Part shown: in pieces, positions 1 through 11,232 of the stretch | How positions within the stretch are numbered: position 1 is the first letter of the stretch | How the letters are laid out: each line of letters begins with the position of its first letter | DNA from: Haliclona indistincta | Lineage: Eukaryota > Porifera > Demospongiae > Haplosclerida > Chalinidae | DNA length: 64,000 nucleotides | Direction of reading: 5' to 3' | NCBI GenBank assembly: GCA_964017065.1 | Contig: OZ024790.1 | Span: 8,621,864 to 8,685,863 of the forward strand | Notes under the pieces: model-generated | Told to the model about the DNA's origin: nothing | What the model saw: the letters and a program-made list of their open reading frames with translations, nothing else | The model's database searches: none | Translations under genes and position numbers: made by a program

Positions 1-55
1 TGGGCGTGTCGTATGTCAGCAATACGTCATATAAAATTAGCTTGTCGTACCCCCT
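1..55. repeat. End fragment of a dispersed repeat
   Basis: The stretch ends in CTTGTCGTACCCCCTG. The same terminal 16-mer occurs near 12943-12958 and 17086-17101, and inverted near 16198-16215. Upstream it also shares the 'AGCAATACGTCATAT' type context with 17060-17080. It looks like the right edge of a repeat whose remainder lies outside the window. Confidence 0.5.
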
Positions 56-115
56 GCACGCAGGACGTTCCGTCCCGCCGACTAAAATACGGGACGGCAG
101 ACAGACGATTAAAAA

Positions 116-718
116 TTAACCCTTTAAGCCCCAATGACGCCATTTGGCGGCATACATACTTCAGACAGCATAACTTCATGAATAAGTGCTAAAAATATCC
201 CAAAATTAAGCCAAATTGAAGAATACAAATAACCGCAAAAAAATTGACCGGTTTTTGGTGCCCCTGCGCTAAAAGTATTGGCACCAGCATTCGGCATTTT
301 TATGGCTTCAGTGCAAATTTCACAACATTTTAGGAAGAACAAAATGGCTGCCAAGAAAATTTGGACATTTTAAGGCTTCGAGTGCTCGGAAAACACATTT
401 TTGCGCATTCCCTATGATCTGGGCTACATTTTACACTCACCAAAACAACTGCTATTTTATAATGTACTTTTCAGTAGCCAGCCCCAAAGTACTAACTTTC
501 AGCAAAATTTGACGAGGTTGCTGCACTTTATCGGCTTCACTTTCGAAGTGGGAGGGGCATATCGACCGACTTGAGTGTGGGCAATTGCGGCTACTCACTG
601 GCGTAATAGGACGCAAATTTGAGACCAGTAGCACAAAAGACACACGAGATATTCACGATAGAAGTGGCATTTACGAGGTTAAAATTTCAGCAAGATAATT
701 TAGTAATTAAAGGGTTAA
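116..718. mobile_element. piggyBac-like MITE with TTAA target site (family TTAACCCTTTAAG)
   Basis: The element runs from TTAACCCTTTAAGCC (116) to TAATTAAAGGGTTAA (718). TTAA at both edges with an inverted CCCTTTAA end is the piggyBac-type signature. No transposase is encoded, and the short reading frames inside look incidental. A second family member lies at 23581-24187. That copy shares the 'GGCTTC' and 'AAAATTTGGCTGAAAA'-type internal blocks and sits at a paralogous TTAA site that is empty elsewhere in the window. Confidence 0.75.
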
Positions 719-1606
719 TGTGTAACTTAAGGAGGAGTTTCACAGTGCCGGGCCGTGGGAGTCTGTATTATGTGATTTAGCTCACACTTCTCGTTTCCAA
801 TCCGTCTACTATAAAATCTATGGCTACTCCTAATGCTCCTATTACAATCTGACAATCTCTACCTATTGAAGACTCACCAGTTCTACTCAGAGATGTGTAG
901 GAGCTCATCGGACCTCTAATTCATAAACAAGCTATCACATGCCGTGTGAATTCAGCCAATTCTAGCTGAGATTCCTCCTCGTTACAACGCCTTTCATTGT
1001 CACACAGAAGTTTAAAAGGCTGGTCCACTAGTCTCGTAGTAGAATAGAATGCCAGACAGCAGAAATAACTCGCCTTCTGTGGATTTTAATCGCAGCCATC
1101 TCGAGAGCCATCTTTACTAAAGTAGGCGTGTGCTGGTACGTACCGTCATTTCCGGAGTGATTTTAGGTGAAGCGGGTGCCGGGCTGTTTGCAGCTTAATT
1201 GCGCGATCAAGAGACGAACGCAGAGTTACTGAATTTTGGCGATTGTGATAGAGACAGGAGATGGCTCTACTCAACCAACGTGTTTCTGTATCGCAATCGT
1301 GTTTTCTTTGAGCATAAATTGCACTGAAACAATTATCATGAGTTGCCGAACATAGATTGCTCCACCCCGGGGTCTTTGGAAAAGAAAATTACCCGGACGG
1401 CAAGACGAGAGCTTTTCAATTGTAGCCCGTTGTAATGCTGATGGATGAAGGTGTTTGCAGTACTGACTTGCGATCCCGCCCTATTCGCCTATCAGTCACT
1501 AGGACTGGTATCCGAAAATAGACTACTTTTGCCGATAGACTAAGGCCATTCAAAATCGATTCACAGTTTATCATCCACTGATTTTTCAAATTAGATGAGG
1601 GCCAGA
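719..1606. other. Non-coding stretch, nothing recognised
   Basis: I see no open frame of useful length, no convincing splice-linked exons and no clear terminal repeats between the TTAA MITE and the hAT-like element. The composition is mixed and it is probably old repeat or intergenic sequence. Confidence 0.4.
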
Positions 1607-3180
1607 CGGGGGGCTCCAGCGTCGGAAATTCCAGACCCGAACCCGGTTTTTCAGTTTGCCTCCGTTACCCACCACTCACAACGTCATTTTGCATCATTAT
1701 AATGATATTCATAATCAACGCTTGATTATTCATGGTGTTAATTATATTCACGCAATACCACATACTTAATATTCATGCATCGATCGCGGCTACGCGAACG
1801 ATGGCTAGCTATGGAAGTACAGCAGCAGAAGAAAGCGATGTTACTGTGGCTGTGGTTTTGAAACAACAGCCCTCAGTGACTACCACACACCAGAACACAA
1901 AAGAGCCAGCGACTTAGGCGGCAAGCCATGACAGCAAACAAGATGCAACGCCTGGTCAGCTACTTTCCAAGGCTGCAGCTCTTGATTTCTCAGCTCTATA
2001 GCTAGTTGCACAACAGTTGTGTCCTTGTGCGCTGCTAGTAGAGCAAGAATAGCTAACTATTAGCTAAGTGCCAGCTTATTTTTTGTGTATGCAAGTTTCT
2101 GTTTAATTCTTCAGCTTACTTGATATCTCACACATTGATTTCAAAACAATATGCAATTTCTTATTATGTATAATTATTACTCACTGAGCACCTGCTGAAC
2201 ACTGTTAATACTATGGTACGTATTTACTAGTGTAATCAAAATGAGCAATGATTCATCATTACCATACAATTAAGCTATAGTGTACTCTGCCGCTGAATAT
2301 TGCCACAAAATAAACTGATTTAATAGACATGTTAGCGGGGGGTCCCAGAAGATAAAATCTATGACACCAGGCTGGTTTTTTACATTGCTTCTCTACCCAC
2401 CCACCCACTGCGTCATATTACGTCATGTAATGATATTCATAAATATTGGTCTATTGAAATTCATTATAATTGATGGTACACGCCCCTCCACGAAGATCGT
2501 CGATCGCGAGTGACGAACAGATTACAGTAGCGGATCCAGGAAGCGGAAGCATTGCGAGTGTGGATTCGAGCTCACCGGACTCAGCACGTACCACCAAGCT
2601 GAGCACAAGCGTAGCAAGCGGCACCGACAATTTCTTGCATAGTTGCATAGTTCACTGACAATTTCAAACACACTAGTAACTTATCTGTTGCTTATCATTG
2701 CTGATTATTATTATTATTATTGTATGCAGATTGTATACTGTGAGTGAATCTACAATCTATGTTATAGTCTCTTGATATCTTGTTCTGCTTTTTTTTCATA
2801 AATTTTGGTTACAAACATGTTCATAACAAGCAGTAGCTAGGTGGTACATGTATAGTTAGTAAAAACCTGCTTTAAAACAGTTCAAAATAACTTTAAAGTG
2901 CAATTTATGTCATGGCTAAATTTTACACAAAGTGACCTTTTTTGAAAATTTACCTCTGACCCACCCACCCACTTTTGGGCCTGGTGTCGGAAACTTTTTT
3001 TGTGGGACCCCCTGCATGTTAGTAGAAATTATGCACATATCTGGTCAGAAATAGATATAAAACTCCTAAAAATGCCTGTACTATTTTTTCAATAAATGGA
3101 CTTTTTTTCCAAAATGGTCTTTACCCACCCACCCTCTTTTTTGGCTTCGGGTCTGAAACTTTTAGTACTGGAACCCCCTG
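1607..3180. mobile_element. hAT-like non-autonomous transposon (outer copy) with perfect 8-bp TSD
   Basis: The left end CGGGGGGCTCCAG and right end CTGGAACCCCCTG are inverted. They are flanked by the perfect 8-bp direct repeat GGGCCAGA (1599-1606 and 3181-3188). An 8-bp duplication with a C(A/G)GGG terminus is typical of hAT elements. The interior has a short serine/threonine-rich frame starting at 1801 but no transposase domain I can recognise. A second, related hAT-like element is inserted in it at 2336-3014. Confidence 0.85.
2336..3014. mobile_element. hAT-like MITE nested in a relative, perfect 8-bp TSD
   Basis: The termini CGGGGGGTCCCA and TGGGACCCCCTG are flanked by CATGTTAG at 2328-2335 and again at 3015-3022. 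Interior blocks match the outer element: runs of ACCCACCC, a CGTCAT-TAATGATATTCATAA block, and a short frame after it (2473 onward). So one member of the family inserted into another. It is non-coding as far as I can see. Confidence 0.85.
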
Positions 3181-3676
3181 GGGCCAGAGGTAATTTTTAT
3201 TATTCATTTCAAATCAAAAAATTTTAAATAATCTGAAATTAATTTTAAAGCATCTGAAATTTCGGACGAAGTCTTCACAATCGAAAATTTTCCCGCCTGA
3301 ATCGATTGATACAGGTCCACAAATCGATCTACTGGGTCTAGAGTGACTATGGTCAAGGGAACCAATGTCTTATTCATTGGCACTTGCCACATGTTCACTG
3401 ACGACTGACGTACGACTCAGTCGCGTACGACACCATTTATTTGCATCACGTGGGCAATATATAATGAAAAATGAAATTTTTATGGCTCAACCAAAATTAC
3501 ATGCGGGCGCGGATGATAAACTGTGAATCGACTTTGTATGGCCTAATCAATGGTTTCGGCTACCCACTTTCATCGTCTCCACAGTAGACAAAGAAGCAGT
3601 TACGAGCTGCAAATTTGCAATGCAGACAGAGGAAGTGTGTCGGTCAAGTTTGATCAGTGTAGCGTATTTGCAAGTG

Positions 3677-3685
3677 TATAAAATA
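3677..3685 (+). promoter_or_regulatory. Candidate TATA box of the 3765-5022 gene
   Basis: TATAAAATA lies 88 bp upstream of the ATG at 3765. A transcription start about 30 bp downstream would leave a 5' leader of roughly 55 nt. The position is appropriate but this is sequence match only. Confidence 0.5.
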
Positions 3686-3764
3686 CGAGCGAGTGTCCGA
3701 TTATAGATGGTGGCCGAATATAGGTGGTTTTAATACTCTTGTGTCGTGGACTAACAGTGTTGCC

Positions 3765-5022
3765 ATGGCGTCGAGAAAGAAATCTGCATGCATGGCTATG
3801 CGAAGGTAATAATTATAATTAATTTTATGGACAGAATATATATATGTATCAGAGAGGTAGTAAATCCAGCCTGTGAATAAACTGTCAGCTCATCCCGACT
3901 AAATGTCATTGGAGGTGCTGCACTGACAAGAGAAGAGACCGGAACACCATGGTCAGCCATTTAGTCTTCGCACACTACCGTTTTCACCCGTTTACTGGCT
4001 TGTTTTTGATGGAAAATGGAAAGTAGAAATTGGAAAGTGGAATGTCCGCTATGGGCGTCCGTAGGTTTTTGCTCAGTGAATTTTGTCCAGATCCGCCACG
4101 CTATCATGTAGTCCAGATCAAACCTAAACCCGCACGGGCGGCACCTTTGATACAGTGACATGCACCCACTCAACAGGATATCACGCAACATATGTCGGTG
4201 CATATATACTCAAAGGTAATATTGGCTTACATGTTAACTGTTGCTTGCGCTGGCTCACGGTAGTGTATGTTGCACTATATCTATTATTGCAGACTGCTCT
4301 CGTGGAAGCTGAATATGGACAGACTTACTGAACTGAATAAAATGGTGACGATTTCTTCGGAACAATTGAGAAACAACGAATCCCCTATTGCCACAATCGT
4401 GGATAACGTGTACCGTAGCATATACGAGGACCTGTTGAACGAAACGGGTCACGAAGGTTGGGAGGGGACCTCGATGATACTTATTGATACATTGTGTGAG
4501 CTGCGACAGCTGACTAGTGACCTGATTATACGAGTTAACGAGCAAGTCCCTGTGATAGAAGATCTGCAAACAAAAGTGTCGAGTCTGGAAGAAAGGGTTA
4601 CAAAACTAGAAGGTGATCAAGAGAAGTTGATTGCTGGACAGCTTGCATTCATGGTAGAAAAAGAGTTGCTGGTTCGGGTCTTTGCAGACAGTAAATGTCC
4701 TAGCCCAGATGACCTGATGCTGTACTCCATCAAGAGCATGGAAAAAGCTATTAAGCGCAAAGATCCATACAATACCACCTTCACTGATGAGCAATGCAAA
4801 CAGGTGAGTGAGAATTGGAAAAAGCTGAAGGATCAACTTGGCTGGAGATCAGATCACTACGTTGGTGTGCGAGAGCTAAAAGAACAAAGACTGAAAATTG
4901 CTCATCCTGATAAAAGCATAAGTGAGATAAAAACAACATTACCCAAAGTTCCCCTGAGTTCTAAAGTCAAGCAAGTCTGTACAGACTTTATCAGGTTTAT
5001 CGATCAATTAAAGAAAATGTGA
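3765..5022 (+). CDS. Two-exon coiled-coil protein of unknown function (256 aa)
   Basis: Exon 1 is 3765-3805 (start MASRKKSACMAMR) and exon 2 is 4293-5022. The intron begins GTAATAATT and ends TTATTGCAG, and the split AGA arginine codon joins in frame. The protein has a basic N-terminus and a leucine-rich helical region. A heptad-like coiled coil spans residues 97-128 (VIEDLQTKVSSLEERVTKLE). A charged helical C-terminal region ends CTDFIRFIDQLKKM. There is no signal peptide, membrane segment or catalytic motif. I do not recognise a named family; similar helical C-termini occur in lineage-specific protein families of sponges, but that is memory, not a search. The open 730-nt second exon, good splice sites and upstream TATA box support a real gene. 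Transposon-flanked surroundings leave open that it belongs to a multicopy mobile or lineage-expanded family. Confidence 0.75.
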
Positions 5023-5291
5023 TGACAACCAAGCTAGCTGTTCATGGACATGATACATAAACACAGTCATTACTGCATTACCTGTTGTTAATGAATTAAT
5101 TATTTTGTTTGCTACTTACCGGTGTAACGGAGATATGTGTTCCCCCTGATTTTCTGTTCCCCCGAAAAGATATCTCCAGCCACGCCCTCGGAGATATAAT
5201 ATGTTTTTGCATGAGCAAAGGAAACACAAAATAGCAAATTAAGCTAATTCTAGTGTGTATCCAAAAAAAAAAGAAAACAAAATAAAATAAA

Positions 5292-5746
5292 CTAAGTTAT
5301 ATAATTAAGCAAACTAGATTTAAAGGACGATAACGATGAAGAGAAAGTAATAACGGATGGAAGAGAATTCCAATCAGCTATTGTTTTAGGAACAAACGAG
5401 TGCAAATAATAGTTAGAATGAGTGAAAGGTTGCAGTAATGAGAGTGAGTGAAATGTGCGTGTGTTATAAGAGTGGGGTTCTCTATGAGAAATTAAACCAG
5501 AAGGAAAATAACATAAGTCATTAATTATTTTATAAAGGAAAATTAGCCGTGTCATGTATCTTCTTCTCTCAAGAGATGGGAGGCTAAACTCAGTTAGTAA
5601 GTCCTGATAACTGGCAGACCAGTTATGAGACGCCATGCGCAAGGCAAATTTTTGGACTCCCTCTAGCTTGGCAATATCTCTTGCAAGATGGGGGGCCCAA
5701 ACTGATGCTGCATACTCGAGGTGAGGACGAATTAAAGTTTTGTATA
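5292..5746 (-). pseudogene. 3' fragment of a non-LTR retrotransposon reverse transcriptase ORF
   Basis: The minus-strand frame reads IYKTLIRPHLEYAASVWAPH, continues through a KLEGVQ-ALRMA block, then SLPSLERRRYMTRLIFLYKI, and ends with a NTR-HS region and a NSLPS motif before the stop at 5292. This is the well-known region after the palm and thumb of RTE/CR1/Jockey-type reverse transcriptases ('RP-LEYA--VW-P', 'L--RR--RL--LYKI'). The catalytic palm and any endonuclease are missing, so this is a 5'-truncated dead copy. It sits inside the TIR element 5117-6975. The clade cannot be settled from this piece. Confidence 0.85.
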
Positions 5747-6377
5747 TTTCAAGATATGTGTTCCTCCTGATGAACTAGCAGTGATATCTGTTCCCCCTCA
5801 CGCGGATATGTGTTTCACCGATGATATGTGTTTCCCACTCGCTCGCGCGCGTATTCATGCGTGACAACTAGCTCATCGTAGACTACACACAGGAGAGACT
5901 TCGATCATAGAAAATATTATCTATGCTTCGATTGCACGGCGAATGACTGCTCTAAACTATAGTATAGTGATCTAGAACATATTGGCTTTCAACGGTAGCT
6001 TTGTGATGCCCTCTGACAGTGTCTCACTTGCACTAGTGACTGCTGATCGATCTTGTGCATGTATTACCTCAATTAGTTTATTAATGCATGCAGAGCGGCT
6101 GTTTCAAGCAGTATAGATATCTCTAGTCATGGAGGTGTATGCTCTGATGATCAAGGTAATCATTGCCTATTAAAAAATATAGTCATAATAAATTCAGTTA
6201 AAGTTTTAAAATAAACATAGCTATAATGCAAATCTTATTTCGTTGTCTCTTGCAGTAGTAGTAGCAAATGTGCTGACAATTAAGTGACGTCACTCTTGAC
6301 TGCGTATTTGCAGAGTTGACAAGTAGTCATGTGTAGATCGATCTCATCTGGCTATAAAATTTCAGTATTATTCAGAC

Positions 6378-6718
6378 CAGTGGCGTATCCAGGATTTGAA
6401 GTAGGAGGGTGCTTAATTATATATATTCATATAAACCACACCCATTATTAATTTATTGACCACGCCTGAAATTATTATTATTACAGTAAAATCGAAATTC
6501 AAGCAAGCTATGCATAATGCAGTTGTTCTCTGAGCTGGTCTAGTAACACGTGCATTCCTATGGCTAGCAAGCCGCTAATCACCTTACTAAATATGGCAAA
6601 CACTAATTATTTTGCTAAGCATGGTTAACTATATCTTATGCCTCATTAAAAAAGAAATTTTTGGTTCTTAGGGGGGTGCTCAAGCACTGAAAGCACCCTT
6701 GTAAAAACGCCCCTGATT
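6378..6718. mobile_element. Small MITE-like repeat beginning CAGTGGCGTATCCAGG
   Basis: The stretch starts CAGTGGCGTATCCAGGATTT and ends in a GGGGGTGCTCAAGCACT...ACGCCCCTGA context. This resembles widespread invertebrate repeats with 'GTGGCGTA(G/T)CCAGG' ends. The right end is diverged, so boundaries are approximate. Confidence 0.4.
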
Positions 6719-7345
6719 CAGACTATGTATACTTGCAATTCCTCAGTGCAATGCCCCATATCGATGGAGGAAGAGAACTACACTTGTCCTGATAAAATAG
6801 CATACCAGATTGTTTGTGAGACGAGCAATTCGCGCGCGTGTGCTAATTTGCTGGGAACAGATAACACTGCGTTTTAATTCATCAGGGGGAACACATATCT
6901 CCGAGGGCGTGGCTGGAGATATCTGTTCGGGGGAACAGAAAATCAGGGGGAACACATATCTCCGTCACACCGGTACTATGACCTCGGGGGCATATGGATC
7001 TTCTTCAGTCGATCTGATGGTGAGGGAGGTTAATTGATGGCTAGAGACTGGATTCAGCAACTTGACTGACTTACAAGACAGAGAAGGAGCATTTGGAAGG
7101 ACGCATACCAGAGACACAGCAGAGGCTGCATGAGAGAAATATAAGCATCAAAGGTGTAGATGCCTCGCAGCCTCGGTGGAATGCCACAATTTCACATAAT
7201 ATACAAGTACATTTACATATGAATGAAATGCAACAACAATCTTATTCGTGACACTTCAATTTTTTTAAACAAACACCAATCCTTGTACTCCACTAGCCAA
7301 TGACATGCAAGTCATGTTGAACTGTACTAGAACCTAAACGTTTTT

Positions 7346-7851
7346 ACGCCTCAGTGGGCGGAGCCACGAGGCACACAGTAATCGTGCGTGTCTGTATATC
7401 TGTCCGCTCTAGCTCTGAAAGATGGCAAAGAATCAGCTCGTGGTAAGTGCAATATGGACATAACACGTTAATAGCTCGGTTATGGCGTGATTTGCTTTCT
7501 TTTTTAGCGTTGCTGGCGATCTGGACTACAGGATAGTGTGGCGGGTTCGGAATAATTCAGTGCTACAAGCATGCCTTTGTGCACGCCCAGCTAATTATTA
7601 CACTGTGGTAGCATACTATTGGTTTCTGTTATTTTTGCCAGCTAGCTTGCCAACTCACCGATGACACTGCGGCCGTTCGGAACCTACCCCGTGTCGTTGT
7701 ACACGTCAAGGGGTATCATTGTACTTTATAAATCTGTTACAATCATCATCTACTGATGGAATAGCTGTATTTGCTGTGTGCTGTCAAAGCATGCCCAGTG
7801 TGCAGTATGCTTGCAATTCCACCGAGGCATCTGCACCATTGGTGCTTCATT
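7346..7851 (+). mobile_element. MITE family 'GCC' (GGGCGGAGCCACGAGGCA hairpin), copy 1
   Basis: The left end is a hairpin-forming GCCTCAGTGGGCGGAGCC followed by ACGAGGCA. The right end is ACCGAGGCATCTGCACC-ATTGGTGCTTCAT. The same pair of ends defines copies at 8843-9907, 18486-20755 (-), 40103-41170 (-), 44605-45276 and 54488-55700. It has no coding capacity. Confidence 0.75.
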
Positions 7852-8062
7852 TTTGCATGCACTGGTTCGTCATAACTTTTATAACAATGCTATACACATG
7901 TATAGTGGTTGAAACCAAATATAATTTTTGACAATAAAATTATTATTGTTAGGCCAAGGCCGGCAAAGTTTGACCTAACATTAGCAAAAATTAATTGTAA
8001 TAAATTGACCTTACATGTTCAGTTGCCCTTTTGTGTGTATGTGGTTACAAGCCAAACTGCTG

Positions 8063-8761
8063 TTAAGGTGGCGGGTACGCTAATTAATATGCATAATATT
8101 CATAACCTGTGGTCACCACAAAAATGCGCTAGTGTAAACGCCGGCCTCTGCGTAGAATTGCGTCACTTAGCTATAGCCATGGGCTCAGACATGTATTCTT
8201 GTATCACGTGATTGCAACACTGACGTCACATCTTGCGGCCAAAAACCACAGAAATTAACTCAGCTTTACACACGCTACATATTTTACGTTTTACTTTCGT
8301 TTGCAACAGTTTTGGCTATCAAAGGTCTGGCTGCAGCATCATAAGTATGTGTACCACAATCGGTTGGATCCGTTTGGCCCGATCTTACAGAGTTTGTATT
8401 ATATGAATACTAACAGTTGTAAGTAAAACAAAATATATTATAGCGACAAAATTGCTTCAGCGCAACTGCACGCCAAATCCATCCAACCGTTTTTGGACAT
8501 AGGCAATCTATTGCTACTGGCGAAATTTCAGCATCTGCAAACATTTCCTGTAGAAAGAAAACGTTAAATCATAATATTCTAAAAATGTATGATAACTACG
8601 CACATACAAATCTGTACCTGGACAAAATCGCGCTAAACATGCACTGATGTGTTATATTTCATTAAAACTTCAGTTCTGTAGCACAGCTTTAGAAATAAGC
8701 GTTTTATGCATATTTTAAAAACTGTACAAAACGGCAAAAATTCGTGTACCCGCCCCCTTAA
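8063..8761. mobile_element. TTAA-site MITE, family TTAAGGTGGCGGGTAC
   Basis: The ends are TTAAGGTGGCGGGTACGC and GTGTACCCGCCCCCTTAA, with TTAA at 8063-8066 and 8758-8761. The paralogous site at about 13495 reads CTGCTGTTAATGGTAATCAC with no insert, which shows the exact insertion point. No open frame of note is present. Confidence 0.85.
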
Positions 8762-8842
8762 TGATAATCACTCAGAGTGAAAACCAACCCAGCTTTTGTG
8801 TTTGGTATGGCCTGACAATTATGTCAGAACAAAGTTAATTGC

Positions 8843-9907
8843 TATGCCTCGGTGGGCGGAGCCACGTAGGCATACATGTACAAAATCATTTGTGTGTGTG
8901 CGTGCGTGCGCGTGTGTGTGTTTGTGTTCACAATGCGTATCTCAGCAACCGCTTGCTACTAAGCGCAGAAATTAGCAACACAGGTAGAACTCAGTAGTTT
9001 ATGAAAAACAAATTCGGCAGAATTGCGATTAAAGGCTTTGTTTTCGAGTTATGGCGTGATTTGCTCGCATGGACTGCCATTGCGAGCGTTCGGGCTTCCT
9101 TCAGAGACAATATTGTCCACAGCTGGCTACATCACGCTTGATCTATGACAGTGCAGCTCACACGACTCCATAAGCAGCAATGAAACTAGCGAGCGCGAAA
9201 GCGTTTTCCGAGACTCATCTCGCTCGTCGAGTGAGCCTGAGCGAGCAAGCGTTGATACAGTCTATGCAGGTCTTCAGTAAACAGCATGTATTTTATTACA
9301 ACAGCTTGTACAATGCATTTTAGCTACGTGTAGTACTCTACGCTGCTACAATCCAACTTCTGCTGCTTGCATGCAACCATAGTTCTGCTGCTTTTAAGAT
9401 TGAGAAATTGTGTGTGTCTCACGGTGTATGGATCATGTGTTTGTGCATGTGTGTCCAGTGGCATGTGTGTGTGTAGAATAGGTACAGAGGAATCAAGAGA
9501 GGCTGTGATTGTTATCAAGGTACATTGGGTGGTGCATGCATGTGAAAATGAAAAATAATGAATTTTGGAGTGAGCAGAGCATTTACAGTTACACTGGACC
9601 CAGCTACACTTGAGCATTATTTTGTTTGGCTTCACTACAACTTTTGTACAACAGCTTGTACAGCTGCTGGATAACTACCACTAGCCCACTACCTGTGGTT
9701 CCATAACTCTGTTGCTATGATCTGCTGCTTGCCTGCATGTTCCATGGATCTGCAGGTTATTTCTACTGCAGCTTGCATTAAATGCTTCCATGATACTGCT
9801 TTGATGCTTTCATGGATCTACTGCATGCATACGTGCTGTCATATGCATCTGCTAATTGCATGCTAGCATACATGCTACTGCACCGAGGCAGGCCTTTGGT
9901 GCTTTAT
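8843..9907 (+). mobile_element. MITE family 'GCC', copy 2
   Basis: The left end is TATGCCTCGGTGGGCGGAGC, followed by a GT-rich microsatellite (about 8890-8930). The right end is CACCGAGGCAGGCCTTTGGTGCTTTA. It inserted into R-unit copy 1: the paralogous stretch near 13540 is continuous (TTAATTG then TCTGATCGGTCATTCAAGG). The interior is shared with the 40103-41170 and 54488-55700 copies, for example ACCGCTTGCTACTAAGCGC. Confidence 0.85.
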
Positions 9908-10150
9908 TTGATCGATCATTCTAGAATTTTGACCTGAAAATGTCCGGATGCTATATATTACTTCTATTATTAACGTAAAACAAATATATTTAGGTTTGTA
10001 GCACATGGTGCAAAGGTGGATGAGAAAAAATTACAAACATGTGTGCAAAGGTGGATGAGAAAAAAATTACAAACATGTGTTGGTATAATAACTGTAGTAG
10101 ATTTCTCAAATAACTGAATTTGACCTAGCTTGCAACTTGTTGAAGAACAG

Positions 10151-11232
10151 GTGTGTGGTACAACTGCAGCAGGTGCACAGGTCTGACCAGTTACTATGCA
10201 ATGGGTATCAAATCAACCACACTTTAAAAGTTGAAGTTACAGAATTGTACGAAACTTGGTACACATGTTGGGTAGAGTAAGGTTATCACTGTCATGAAAT
10301 AAAAGTGATCTATGATGAATGGCTTCTGAGATATAGCCAATTAATTATCGGACTTTTTAACGAAAATGCCTTCGCTAGCTGTTACTCAAGTTATTGTAAC
10401 TGTTTATCAGAACATTTCTACATCATGAGGCTAGTGACATCTTATAGCTCATGAAACTGGCTTTCACATGAAATGTTGTACGGCTTCATTTTCAAAATTA
10501 ATTTTATTAATTAACAGATTATGTCTAACGAGCTATGAATAATCGGCTAGTAAGAACCATGGTAAAACAAAAATACGAGTGTACAATTAGTAATAAAAAT
10601 TGATCATTACCCTGCAAATGCAGTGTGTCGAGTGCTGCTATCCATGTGGCATTTAAATCACAGTTTATTGTTTAAAATCTCAAAAATGCACTATAATTAT
10701 TTTCTTGTCACTAGTTACTGCTATGGCGATGCATGGGTGTCCCAACAACAAGCATATGCATTAGTATATTTAGTAAAAATTACCATGAACTTGAGTGAGT
10801 GCAAATGAGCCTGAGTAAGTACATTTTGTGAACCTGTCTGCAGTACAATCATCTAGCACTGAGAAGGCTTGAAAATCAAACTAGAGTTCATTACAGTCCT
10901 ATAGTTAAGCAATTCATGGCTCTCCAAAACAATGAAAGGTTAATCACAATAATGCATCATCAAGTAAGCATTAAAAGGGTTAATTTTCTACGGATTTTCT
11001 TTCAATTAAAAAATGAATGTTACTAAACATCTAATATTAGTATATTAATTTTTAGTCACAAATGTATTTATTAATCGTATTTAATTAATCATATGTATCT
11101 AATTACTAGTATGATTATGTCGTGGAAACAAAATTTAATAATAATGGTACTATATGTAATATATAAACCATGGCTTGGAGGTGTGTATGCCGAATATACA
11201 CCGACAAGCCATGGTTCATATGTTATATACTT
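10151..11232. other. Non-coding AT-rich stretch with one hairpin
   Basis: I see no gene here. A small perfect-stem palindrome around CCATGGCTTG / CAAGCCATGG lies at 11167-11217. From about 11085 the sequence is the left edge of a block duplicated at 14880 onward (shared ATTATGTCGTGGAAACAAAA). Confidence 0.5.

Larger units (their letters stand above)
5117..6975. mobile_element. TIR element with about 80-bp inverted termini rich in 'GATATGTGTTCCCCC'
   Basis: The left end TACCGGTGTAACGGAGATA and right end TATCTCCGTCACACCGGTA are inverted. Similarity continues for about 80 bp (5117-5197 against about 6890-6975), including GGAACAGAAAATCAGGGGG and the CCTCGGAGATA block. Extra degenerate copies of the same motif occur at 5752-5850. 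The element carries a truncated non-LTR retrotransposon and a second small repeat in its interior, so it is old. No exact target duplication is evident. No transposase is seen. Confidence 0.7.
7852..10150 (+). repeat. Degenerate copy 1 of the EXOSC10 3'-flank repeat (R unit), split by two MITEs
   Basis: It starts TTTTTGCATGCACTGGTTCG and continues with CACATGTATAGTGGTTGAAA and AAGCCAAACTGCTGTTAA. It shares these blocks in order with 13283-14715, 22077-22850 and 23388-24883. It is interrupted by a TTAA element (8063-8761) and by a GCC MITE (8843-9907). The tail resumes with TTTTGACCTGAAAATGTCCG near 9930. Confidence 0.7.

Noticed and set aside
4255..4836. Minus-strand frames opposite the coiled-coil gene
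   Set aside because: They are antisense shadows of exon 2 at 4293-5022.
5117..6975. Clean target duplication of the GATATGTGTTCCCCC element
   Set aside because: The flanks (ACT and CTA sides) do not match exactly for any boundary I tried, so none is claimed.
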